A DNA stretch of 64,000 bases, taken from assembly GCA_958450325.1 (NCBI GenBank), contig OY288246.1, positions 34,466,544-34,530,543 on the forward strand, read 5' to 3'. The DNA comes from Agrostemma githago. Taxonomy: Eukaryota; Streptophyta; Magnoliopsida; Caryophyllales; Caryophyllaceae. A program made the translations under genes and the position numbers. This document shows positions 41,901-50,079 of the stretch, in pieces. The notes beneath the pieces are model-generated. The model had not been told where the DNA came from. It saw only the letters and a list, made by a program, of their open reading frames with translations, and made no database searches. Every line of letters starts with the position of its first letter. The stretch's first letter is position 1.

Positions 41901-41985
41901 GCAAAGCGGGTACGCCTAATCCAACCCTAAACCCTTTTCCGTCCCGTCTTATGTTGTACCCCATCTTTGAATCACATCCACGACA
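38815..41985 (+). repeat. 1585-bp higher-order repeat, 2 copies (9 monomers)
   Basis: GGTTCACCTTATCC recurs at 38915 and 40500, the TATATACTG variant at 40187 and 41772, and ATGCTATACCCC near 39838 and 41423, all offset by 1585 bp. The value is 9 x 176 plus 2 bp from TATATACTG minus 1 bp from a monomer reading AAGGGTTTGGGTTGG. This is the first place in the window where the TATATACTG variant appears. Confidence 0.88.
40187..40195 (+). repeat. first occurrence of the 178-bp monomer marker TATATACTG
   Basis: Here the usual CTTATGCTGTACC reads CTTATATACTGTACC, two bases longer. Further copies are at 41772, 43182, 48678, 49652, 51238, 53000, 55994, 57932, 60665 and 62075, with TATATATTG at 63133. 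I saw none left of 40187. It is a convenient tag for HOR copies in the right third of the window. Confidence 0.88.
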
Positions 41986-42104
41986 GGGTTCACCAATACC
42001 CTTTTAGGGTTCAGTTTCTTGCGGGATTAGTGACCTTGAATAAGGAAAAGGGTTAAGGGTTGGATTAGGCGGAGCCGCGAAGCGGGTACGCCTAATCCAA
42101 CCCT

Positions 42105-44940
42105 AAACTCTTTTCCGTCCCGTCTTATGTTGTACCCCATCTTTGAATCACATCCACGACAGGGTTCACCAATATCATTTTAGGGTTCAGTTTCTTGCGG
42201 GATTAGTGACCTTGAATAAGGAAAACGGTTTGGGGTTGGATTAGGCGGAGCCACGAAGCGGGTACGCCTAATCCAACCCTAAACCCTTTTCCGTCCCGTC
42301 TTATGTTGTACCCCATCTTTGAATCACATCCACGACAGGGTTCACCAATACCCTTTTAGGGTTCAGTTTCTTGCGGGATTAGTGACCTTTAATAAGGAAA
42401 AGGGTTTGGGGTTGGATTAGGCGGAGCCGTGAAGCGGGTACGCCTAATCCAACCCTAAACCCTTTTCCGTCCCGTCTTATGTTGTACCCCATCTTTGAAT
42501 CACATCCAAGACAGGGTTCACCAACAACCATTTAGGGTTCAGTTTCTTTCGGGATTGGTGACCTTGAATAAGAATTAGGGTTTAGGGTTGAATTAGGCGG
42601 AGTCGCGAAGCGGGTACGCCTAATCCAACCCTAAACCCTTTTCCGTATCGTCTTATGTTGTACCCCATCATTGAATCACATCCACGACAGGGTTCACTAA
42701 TACCCTTTTAGGGTTCAGTTTCTTGCGGGATTAGTAACCATAAATAAGAAAAAGGGTTTAGGGTTGGATTAGGCAGAGCCACAAAGTTGGTACGCCTAAT
42801 CGAACCCTAAACCCTTTTCCGTCCCGTCTTATGTTGTACCCCATCTTTAAATCACATCCACGACAGGGTTCACCAATACCCTCTTAGGGTTTAGTTTCTT
42901 GCGGGATTAGTGACCTTAAATAAGGAAAAGGGTTTAGGGTTGGATTAGTGGGAGCCGCGAAGCGGGTTCCCCTTATCCAACCCTAAACACTTTTCCGTCC
43001 CGTCTTATGTTGTACCCCATCTTTGAATCACATCCACGACAGGGTTCACCAATATCCTTTTAGGGTTCAGTTTCTTGCGGGATTAGTGACCTTGAAAAAG
43101 AAAAAGGGTTTAGGGTTGGATTAGGCGGAGCCGCGAAGCGGGTACGCCTAATCTAACCCTAAACCCTTTTCCGTCCCGTCTTATATACTGTACCCCATCT
43201 TTGAATCACATCCACGACAGGGTTAACCAATAACCTCTTAGGGTTCAGTTTCTTGTGGGATTAGTGACTTTAAATAAGGAAAAGGGTTTAGGGTTGGATT
43301 AGGCGGAGCCGCAAAGCGGGTACGCCTAATCCAACCCTAAACCCTTTTCCGTCCCGTCTTATGTTGTACCCCATCTTTGAATCACATCCACGACAGGGTT
43401 CACCAATACCCTTTTAGGGTTCAGTTTCTTGCGGGATTAGTGACCTTGAATAAGGAAAAGGGTTCAGGGTTGGATTAGGCGGAGCCGCGAAGCGGGTACG
43501 CCTAATCCAACCCTAAACCCTTTTCTGTCCCGTCTTATGCTGTACCCCATCTTTGAATCACATCCACGACAGGGTTCACCAACACCCTTTTGGAGTTCAG
43601 TTTCTTGCGGGATTAGTGACCTTAAATAAGGAAAAGGGTTTAGGGTTGGATTAGGCGGAGCCGCGAAGCGGGTACGCCTAATCCATCCCTAAACTCTTTT
43701 CCGTCCCGTCTTATGTTGTACCCCATCTTTGAATCACATCCACGACAGGGTTCACCAATACCCTTTTAGGGTTCAGTTTCTTGCGGGATTAGTGACCTTA
43801 AATAAGGAAAAGGGTTTAGGGTTGGATTAGGCGGAGCCGCGAAGCGGGTACGCCTAATCCATCCCTAAACTCTTTTCCGTCCCGTCTTATGTTGTACCCC
43901 ATCTTTGAATCACATCCACGACAGGGTTCACCAATATCATTTTAGGGTTCAGTTTCTTGCGGGATTAGTGACCTTGAATAAGGAAAACGGTTTGGGGTTG
44001 GATTAGGCGGAGCCACGAAGCGGGTACGCCTAATCCAACCCTAAACCCTTTTCCGTCCCGTCTTATGTTGTACCCCATCTTTGAATCACATCCACGACAG
44101 GGTTCACCAATACCCTTGTAGGGTTCAGTTTCTTGCGGGATTAGTGACCTTTAATAAGGAAAAGGGTTTGGGGTTGGATTAGGCGGAGCCGTGAAGCGGG
44201 TACGCCTAATCCAACCCTAAACCCTTTTCCGTCCCGTCTTATGTTGTACCCCATCTTTGAATCACATCCAAGACAGGGTTCACCAATAACCATTTAGGGT
44301 TCAGTTTCTTTCGGGATTGGTGACCTTGAATAAGAATTAGGGTTTAGGGTTGAATTAGGCGGAGTCGCGAAGCGGGTACGCCTAATCCAACCCTAAACCC
44401 TTTTCCGTATCGTCTTATGTTGTACCCCATCATTGAATCACATCCACGACAGGGTTCACTAATACCCTTTTAGGGTTCAGTTTCTTGCGGGATTAGTAAC
44501 CTTAAATAAGAAAAAGGGTTTAGGGTTGGATTAGGCAGAGCCACAAAGTTGGTACGCCTAATCGAACCCTAAACCCTTTTCCGTCCCGTCTTATGTTGTA
44601 CCCCATCTTTAAATCACATCCACGACAGGGTTCACCAATACCCTCTTAGGGTTTAGTTTCTTGCGGGATTAGTGACCTTAAATAAGGAAAAGGGTTTAGG
44701 GTTGGATTAGTGGGAGCCGCGAAGCGGGTTCCCCTTATCCAACCCTAAACACTTTTCCGTCCCGTCTTATGTTGTACCCCATCTTTGAATCACATCCACG
44801 ACAGGGTTCACCAATATCCTTTTAGGGTTCAGTTTCTTGCGGGATTAGTGACCTTGAATAAGGAAAACGGTTTGGGGTTGGATTAGGCGGATCCGCAAAG
44901 CGGGTACGCCTAATCCAACCCTAAACCCTTTTCCGTCCCG
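42105..44940 (+). repeat. 1762-bp higher-order repeat (10 monomers, second copy partial)
   Basis: AATATCATTTTAGGG recurs at 42171 and 43933, and AGAATTAGGGTTTAGGG at 42571 and 44333, 1762 bp apart (10 x 176 + 2). The second copy runs into the first hAT-like insertion and cannot be followed past it at this offset. A short segment with TATATACTG at 43182 is a third copy of the monomers near 40187 and 41772. Confidence 0.82.
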
Positions 44941-44946
44941 TCTTAT

Positions 44947-44954
44947 GTTGTACC
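44947..44954 (+). repeat. target-site duplication, hAT copy 1, left
   Basis: GTTGTACC directly before the left terminal repeat. It matches 45625-45632 directly after the right terminal repeat; an uninterrupted monomer has it once, followed by CCATCTTTG. Confidence 0.9.
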
Positions 44955-44967
44955 TAGACCTGTCAAA
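44955..44967 (+). repeat. terminal inverted repeat, hAT copy 1, left
   Basis: TAGACCTGTCAAA is the exact reverse complement of 45612-45624. Beyond 13 bp the two ends differ (CGGG versus AACT when both are read inward). Confidence 0.9.
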
Positions 44968-44968
44968 C

Positions 44969-44991
44969 GGGTCGGGCGGTCGGGTTTCGGG
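44969..44991 (+). other. G-quadruplex-type motif in hAT left arm
   Basis: Four GGG runs (44969, 44974, 44982, 44989) are separated by loops of 2, 5 and 4 nt, a canonical G3 quadruplex pattern. Further CGGGT units follow to about 45110. The same motif is in copy 2 at about 46526-46548. Whether it folds is not shown; clustered short repeats near the ends are also expected as transposase-binding sites in hAT elements. Confidence 0.6.
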
Positions 44992-45120
44992 TTCGGTCAT
45001 TTCGGGTTCGGGTAAAATACGGGTCGGGTGTATTTCGGGTTTGAAAAATACGGGTTTTATACGGGTCGGGTTTATACGGGTTTCGGGTCGGGTTCGGGTC
45101 AAATACGGGTTATTAACGCA

Positions 45121-45475
45121 CTTTAAAAACATTAATTTTCTTTACTTTTTTTAGTCATAAATACAATTTTATTCTTAATTTTCTTAATCATCTCATTTAA
45201 TATATGATATTAGTGAAAATAAACATGTTTTATTTAATATATCTTTTAATTTACATTGATATTTTATTTCTATAGGAAGTACGAATATATATGACGAACT
45301 TTGACTCGATTTATTGATTTTTTTTCTCATTATATTAATCATCTCATAAAAATATGATTTTAAAGATGTATATATAAATAATATTTCTTAAAATTTTGAG
45401 GGAAAAAAAATATTTCTTAGTGTTTTTGAGAAACTTTATTGTATAATAGTAATATTTTTTTAATTTATCTATTCT
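45121..45475. other. AT-rich core of hAT-like copy 1
   Basis: The stretch is strongly AT-rich with many T and A runs, in contrast to the CGGGT-rich arms and the satellite. No conserved coding frame is visible. The minus-strand frame 45344-45541 has low-complexity composition (runs of Lys, Tyr, Ile, Phe) and I do not regard it as a gene. Confidence 0.8.
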
Positions 45476-45611
45476 CAGGCGGGTAACGGGTTCGGGCGGG
45501 TTTTGACCCAATATATTCGGGTTATTAACGGGTCGGGTCACTTTCGGGTTTCGGTCATTTTCGGGCGGGTTTTTTTGGGTTTTTTTCGGGCGGTTTCGGG
45601 TCGGGTCAGTT

Positions 45612-45624
45612 TTTGACAGGTCTA
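45612..45624 (+). repeat. terminal inverted repeat, hAT copy 1, right
   Basis: TTTGACAGGTCTA, the reverse complement of the left end, followed directly by the second GTTGTACC. Confidence 0.9.
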
Positions 45625-45632
45625 GTTGTACC
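45625..45632 (+). repeat. target-site duplication, hAT copy 1, right
   Basis: Second copy of GTTGTACC; the satellite continues from here with CCATCTTTGAATC in the original phase. Confidence 0.9.
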
Positions 45633-46503
45633 CCATCTTTGAATCACATCCACGACAGGGTTCACCAATACCCTTTTAGGGTTCAGTTTCTTGCGGGATT
45701 AGTGACCTTGAATAAGGAAAAGGGTTTGGGTTGGATTAGGCGGAGCCGCGAAGCGGGTACGCCTAATCCAACCCTAAACCCTTTTCCGTCCCGTCTTATG
45801 TTGTACCCCAGCTTTGAATCACCTCCATGACAGGGTTCACCAATAACCATTTAGGGTTCAGTTTCTTTCGGGATTAGTGACCTTTAATAAGAAAAAGGGT
45901 TTAGGGTTGGATTAGGCGGAGCCGCGAAGCGGGTCCGCCTAATCCAACCCTAAACCCTTTTCCGTCCCGTCTTATGTTGTACCCCATCTTTGAATCACAT
46001 CCACGACAGGGTTCACCAACACCCTTTTGGAGTTCAGTTTCTTGCGGGATTAGTAACCTTAAATAAGAAAAAGGGTTTAGGGTTGGATTAGGCAGAGCCA
46101 CAAAGTTGGTACGCCTAATCGAACCCTAAACCCTTTTCCGTCCCGTCTTATGTTGTACCCCATCTTTGAATCACATCCACGACAGGGTTCACCAATACCC
46201 TCTTAGGGTTTAGTTTCTTGCGGGATTAGTGACCTTAAATAAGGAAAAGGGTTTAGGGTTGGATTAGTGGGAGCCGCGAAGCGGGTTCCCCTTATCCAAC
46301 CCTAAACACTTTTCCGTCCCGTCTTATGTTGTACCCCATCTTTGAATCACATCCACGACAGGGTTCACCAATATCCTTTTAGGGTTCAGTTTCTTGCGGG
46401 ATTAGTGACCTTGAATAAGGAAAACGGTTTGGGGTTGGATTAGGCGGATCCGCAAAGCGGGTACGCCTAATCCAACCCTAAACCCTCTTCCGTCCCGTCT
46501 TAT
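45633..46503 (+). repeat. 176-bp satellite between the two hAT-like copies
   Basis: About five satellite monomers in the same orientation separate the two hAT-like elements. They include one copy one base shorter (AAGGGTTTGGGTTGG, where most copies have an extra A or G). With the element and its 8-bp target duplication, these monomers make up the 1557-bp duplicated unit. No gene is seen. Confidence 0.95.
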
Positions 46504-46511
46504 GTTGTACC
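46504..46511 (+). repeat. target-site duplication, hAT copy 2, left
   Basis: GTTGTACC, the same 8 bp at the same monomer position as in copy 1. Confidence 0.9.
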
Positions 46512-46524
46512 TAGACCTGTCAAA
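46512..46524 (+). repeat. terminal inverted repeat, hAT copy 2, left
   Basis: TAGACCTGTCAAA, identical to the left end of copy 1 and the reverse complement of 47169-47181. Confidence 0.9.
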
Positions 46525-47168
46525 CGGGTCGGGCGGTCGGGTTTCGGGTTCGGTCATTTTGGGTTCGGGTAAAATACGGGTCGGGTGTATTTCGGGTTTG
46601 AAAAATACGGGTTTTATACGGGTCGGGTTTATACGGGTTTCGGGTCGGGTTCGGGTCAAATACGGGTTATTAACGCACTTTAAAAACATTAATTTTCTTT
46701 ACTTTTTTTAGTCATAAATACAATTTTATTCTTAATTTTCTTAATCATCTCATTTAATATATGATATTAGTGAAAATAAACATGTTTTATTTAATATATC
46801 TTTTAATTTACATTGATATTTTATTTCTATAGGAAGTACGAATATATATGACGAACTTTGACTCGATTTATTGATTTTTTTTCTCATTATATTAATCATC
46901 TCATAAAAATATGATTTTAAAGATGTATATATAAATATTATTTCTTAAAATTTTGAGGGAAAAAAAATATTTCTTAGTGTTTTTGAGAAACTTTATTGTA
47001 TAATAGTAATATTTTTTTAATTTATCTATTTTCAGGCGGGTAACGGGTTCGGGCGGGTTTTGACCCAATATATTCGGGTTATTATCGGGTCGGGTCACTT
47101 TCGGGTTTCGGTCATTTTCGGGCGGGTTTTTTCGGGTTTTTTTCGAGCGGTTTCGGGTCGGGTCAGTT

Positions 47169-47181
47169 TTTGACAGGTCTA
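47169..47181 (+). repeat. terminal inverted repeat, hAT copy 2, right
   Basis: TTTGACAGGTCTA, followed directly by GTTGTACC. Confidence 0.9.
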
Positions 47182-47189
47182 GTTGTACC
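47182..47189 (+). repeat. target-site duplication, hAT copy 2, right
   Basis: Second GTTGTACC of copy 2; the satellite continues in the original phase. Confidence 0.9.
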
Positions 47190-48270
47190 CCATCTTTGAA
47201 TCACATCCACGACAGGGTTCACCAATACCCTTTTAGGGTTCAGTTTCTTGCGGGATTAGTGACCTTGAATAAGGAAAAGGGTTTGGGTTGGATTAGGCGG
47301 AGCCGCGAAGCGGGTACGCCTAATCCAACCCTAAACCCTTTTCCGTCCCGTCTTATGTTGTACCCCAGCTTTGAATCACCTCCATGACAGGGTTCACCAA
47401 TAACCATTTAGGGTTCAGTTTCTTTCGGGATTATTGACCTTTAATAAGAAAAAGGGTTTAGGGTTGGATTAGGCGGAGCCGCGAAGCGGGTCCGCCTAAT
47501 CCAACCCTAAACCCTTTTCCGTCCCGTCTTATGCTGTACCCCATCTTTGAATCACATCCACGACAGGGTTCACCAACACCCTTTTGGAGTTCAGTTTCTT
47601 ACGGGATTAGTGACCTTAAATAAGGAAAAGGGTTTAGGGTTGGATTAGGCGGAGCCGCGAAGCGGGTACGCCTAATCCAACCCTAAACCCTTTTCCGTTT
47701 CGTCTTATGTTGTACCCCATCATTGAATCACATCCACGACAGGGTTCACCAATACCCTTTTAGGGTTCAGTTTCTTGCGGGATTAGTGACCTTAAATAAG
47801 GAAAAGGGTTTAGGGTTGGATTAGGCAGAGCCACGAAGCGGGTACGCCTAATCCAACCCTATACCCTTTTCCGTTTCGTCTTATGTTGTACCCCATCATT
47901 GAATCACATCCACGACAGGGTTCACCAATACCCTCTTGGGGTTCAGTTTCTTGTGGGATTAGTGACCTTAAATAAGGAAAAGGGTTTAGGGTTGGATTAG
48001 GCGGAGCCGCGAAGCGGGTACGCCTAATCCAACCCTAAACCCTTTTCCGTCCCGTCTTATGTTGTATCCCATCTTTGAATCACATCCACGACAGGGTTCA
48101 CCAATATCATTTTAGGGTTCAGTTTCTTGCGGGATTAGTGACCTTAAATAAGGAAAAGGGTTTAGGGTTGGATTAGGCGGAGCCGCGAAGCGGGTACGCC
48201 TAATCCGACCCTAAACCCTTTTCCGTCCCGTCTTATGTTGTACCCCAGCTTTGAATCAAATCCATGACAG

Positions 48271-48288
48271 GTACCCGCTTCGCGGCTC
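48271..48288 (-). repeat. inverted palindrome loop in a truncated monomer, copy 1
   Basis: After CCATGACAG the sequence jumps to GTACCCGCTTCGCGGCTC, the reverse complement of the normal loop GAGCCGCGAAGCGGGTAC. It then continues as a normal right arm (CGCCTAATCCAACCC). The intervening left arm and front part of the monomer are missing. This is what a fold-back or template switch within the palindrome would leave, combined with a deletion. Confidence 0.88.
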
Positions 48289-49244
48289 CGCCTAATCCAA
48301 CCCTAAACCCTTTTCTGTCCCGTCTTATGCTGTACCCCATCTTTGAATCACATCCACGACATGGTTCACCAATATCCTTTTAGGGTTCAGTTTCTTGCGG
48401 GATTAGTGACCTTGAATAAGGAAAACGGTTTGGGGTTGAATTAGGCGGAGCCGCAAAGCGGGTACGCCTAATCCAACCCTAAACCCTTTTCCGTCCCGTC
48501 TTATGTTGTACCCCATCTTTGAATCACATCCACGACAGGGTTCACCAATACCCTTTTAGGGTTCAGTTTCTTGCGGGATTAGTGACCTTGAATAAGGAAA
48601 AGGGTTTAGGGTTGGTTTAGGCGGAGCCGCGAAGCGGGTACGCCTAATCAAACCCCAAACCCTTTTCCGTCCCGTCTTATATACTGTACCCCATCTTTGA
48701 ATCACATCCACGACAGGGTTAACCAATAACCTCTTAGGGTTCAGTTTCTTCTGGGATTAGTGACTTTAAATAAGGAAAAGGGTTTAGGGTTGGATTAGGC
48801 GGAGCCGCGAAGCGGGTTCGCCTTATCCAACCCTAAACCCTTTTCCGTTCCGTCTTATGTTGTACCCCATATTTGAATCACATCCACGACAGGGTTCACC
48901 AATACCCTCTTGGGGTTCAGTTTCTTGTGGGATTAGTGACCTTAAATAAGGAAAAGGGTTTAGGGTTGGATTAGGCGGAGCCGCGAAGCGGGTACGCCTA
49001 ATCCAACCCTAAACCCTTTTCCGTCCCGTCTTATGTTGTATCCCATCTTTGAATCACATCCACGACAGGGTTCACCAATATCATTTTAGGGTTCAGTTTC
49101 TTGCGGGATTAGTGACCTTAAATAAGGAAAAGGGTTTAGGGTTGGATTAGGCGGAGCCGCGAAGCGGGTACGCCTAATCCGACCCTAAACCCTTTTCCGT
49201 CCCGTCTTATGTTGTACCCCAGCTTTGAATCAAATCCATGACAG

Positions 49245-49262
49245 GTACCCGCTTCGCGGCTC
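49245..49262 (-). repeat. inverted palindrome loop in a truncated monomer, copy 2
   Basis: Same junction as at 48271 (CATGACAG joined to GTACCCGCTTCGCGGCTC), 974 bp away and inside the same HOR, so it is a duplicate of one event. Confidence 0.88.
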
Positions 49263-50079
49263 CGCCTAATCCAACCCTAAACCCTTTTCTGTCCCGTCTT
49301 ATGCTGTACCCCATCTTTGAATCACATCCACGACAGGATTCACCAATATCCTTTTAGGGTTCAGTTTCTTGTGGGATTAGTGACCTTGAATAAGGAAAAC
49401 GGTTTGGGGTTGAATTAGGCGGAGCCGCAAAGCGGGTACGCCTAATCCAACCCTAAACCCTTTTCCGTCCCGTCTTATGTTGTACCCCATCTTTGAATCA
49501 CATCCACGACAGGGTTCACCAATACCCTTTTAGGGTTCAGTTTCTTGCGGGATTAGTGACCTTGAATAAGGAAAAGGGTTTAGGGTTGGTTTAGGCGGAG
49601 CCGCGAAGCGGGTACGCCTAATCAAACCCCAAACCCTTTTCCGTCCCGTCTTATATACTGTACCCCATCTTTGAATCACATCCACGACAGGGTTAACCAA
49701 TAACCTCTTAGGGTTCAGTTTCTTCTGGGATTAGTGACTTTAAATAAGGAAAAGGGTTTAGGGTTGGATTAGGCGGAGCCGCGAAGCGGGTTCGCCTTAT
49801 CCAACCCTAAACCCTTTTCCGTTCCGTCTTATGTTGTACCCCATATTTGAATCACATCCACGACAGGGTTCACCCATACCCATTAAGGGTTCAGTTTCTT
49901 TCGGGATTAGTGACCTTGAATAAGAAAAAGGGTTTAGGGTTGGATTAGGCGGAGCCGCGAAGCGGGTACGCCTAATCCAACCCTAAACCCTTTTCCGTCC
50001 CGTCTTATGCTGTACCCCATCTTTGAATCACATCCACGACAGGGTTCACCAACACCTTTTTGGAGTTCAGTTTCTTGCG

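Larger units (their letters stand above)
1..44954 (+). repeat. 176-bp tandem satellite array, left block
   Basis: Head-to-tail copies of a monomer of about 176 bp fill this block without a break. The phase marker TTTAGGGTTCAG recurs at 2, 178 and 354, and diagnostic variants recur at exact multiples of 176. Each monomer holds, in order, TTTAGGGTTCAGTTTCTT, a subtype-specific GATTAGTGACCTT segment, an inverted repeat with telomere-like arms, CCGTCTTATG, GTACCCCATCTTTGAATC and ACATCCACGACAGGGTTCAC. Copies differ by substitutions and a few small indels. No gene is present: the open frames of 60-95 codons recur at HOR spacing in the same monomer positions, which marks them as shadows of the repeat. 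The family resembles centromeric or heterochromatic plant satellites in monomer size and HOR structure, but nothing here proves a centromeric role. I do not recognise the family by name. Confidence 0.97.
44955..45624. mobile_element. non-autonomous hAT-like element (MITE), copy 1
   Basis: A 670-bp insertion with 13-bp perfect terminal inverted repeats (TAGACCTGTCAAA / TTTGACAGGTCTA). It is flanked by 8-bp direct repeats GTTGTACC (44947-44954 and 45625-45632), which occur once at that place in an intact monomer. An 8-bp target duplication and TAG-type ends fit the hAT superfamily. The ends are rich in CGGGT repeats on the same strand and the middle is very AT-rich. There is no transposase frame; the open frames of 65-95 codons are low-complexity or cross into the satellite. 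It would depend on an autonomous hAT transposase elsewhere in the genome. Family assignment rests on ends and target duplication only. Confidence 0.88.
46512..47181. mobile_element. non-autonomous hAT-like element (MITE), copy 2
   Basis: 670 bp, the same length as copy 1. It has identical 13-bp ends (46512-46524 and 47169-47181), identical GTTGTACC target duplications (46504-46511 and 47182-47189) and the same insertion point in the monomer. By eye I count about six substitutions and no indel against copy 1, roughly 99% identity. Identical target site and flanking HOR mean this is not a second transposition but a copy made when the 1557-bp unit was duplicated. It has no coding capacity. Confidence 0.88.
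44480..47593 (+). repeat. 1557-bp higher-order repeat carrying a transposon, 2 copies
   Basis: Two units, about 44480-46036 and 46037-47593, each contain five satellite monomers (879 bp), one 670-bp hAT-like element and the 8-bp target duplication, 1557 bp in total. Flanking monomers match at this offset on both sides of the element (GGTTCCCCTTATCC before it, AAGGGTTTGGGTTGG and CACCTCCATGACAGGG after it). The array around the element was therefore duplicated together with it. Ends are approximate, placed where the flanking monomers stop matching. Confidence 0.9.
47930..49878 (+). repeat. 974-bp higher-order repeat, 2 copies (5 monomers plus a fragment)
   Basis: CCCTCTTGGGGTTCAG recurs at 47931 and 48905, the inverted-loop junction at 48271 and 49245, and TATATACTG at 48678 and 49652, all 974 bp apart. 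The unit is five monomers, one of 178 bp, plus a truncated monomer of about 92 bp. The rearranged monomer was therefore formed once and then duplicated. Confidence 0.88.

Noticed and set aside
46512..47181. Two independent hAT insertions into the same hot spot
   Set aside because: Identical target duplication, identical phase, about 99% identity and matching flanking monomers at offset 1557 are better explained by duplication.
44845..47387. Open frames of 63-95 codons in and around the hAT-like elements
   Set aside because: They run through CGGGT repeats (Arg/Pro/Thr-rich or Gly/Val-rich) or the AT-rich core, often crossing into the satellite, and are duplicated only because the HOR was. No transposase motif is visible.
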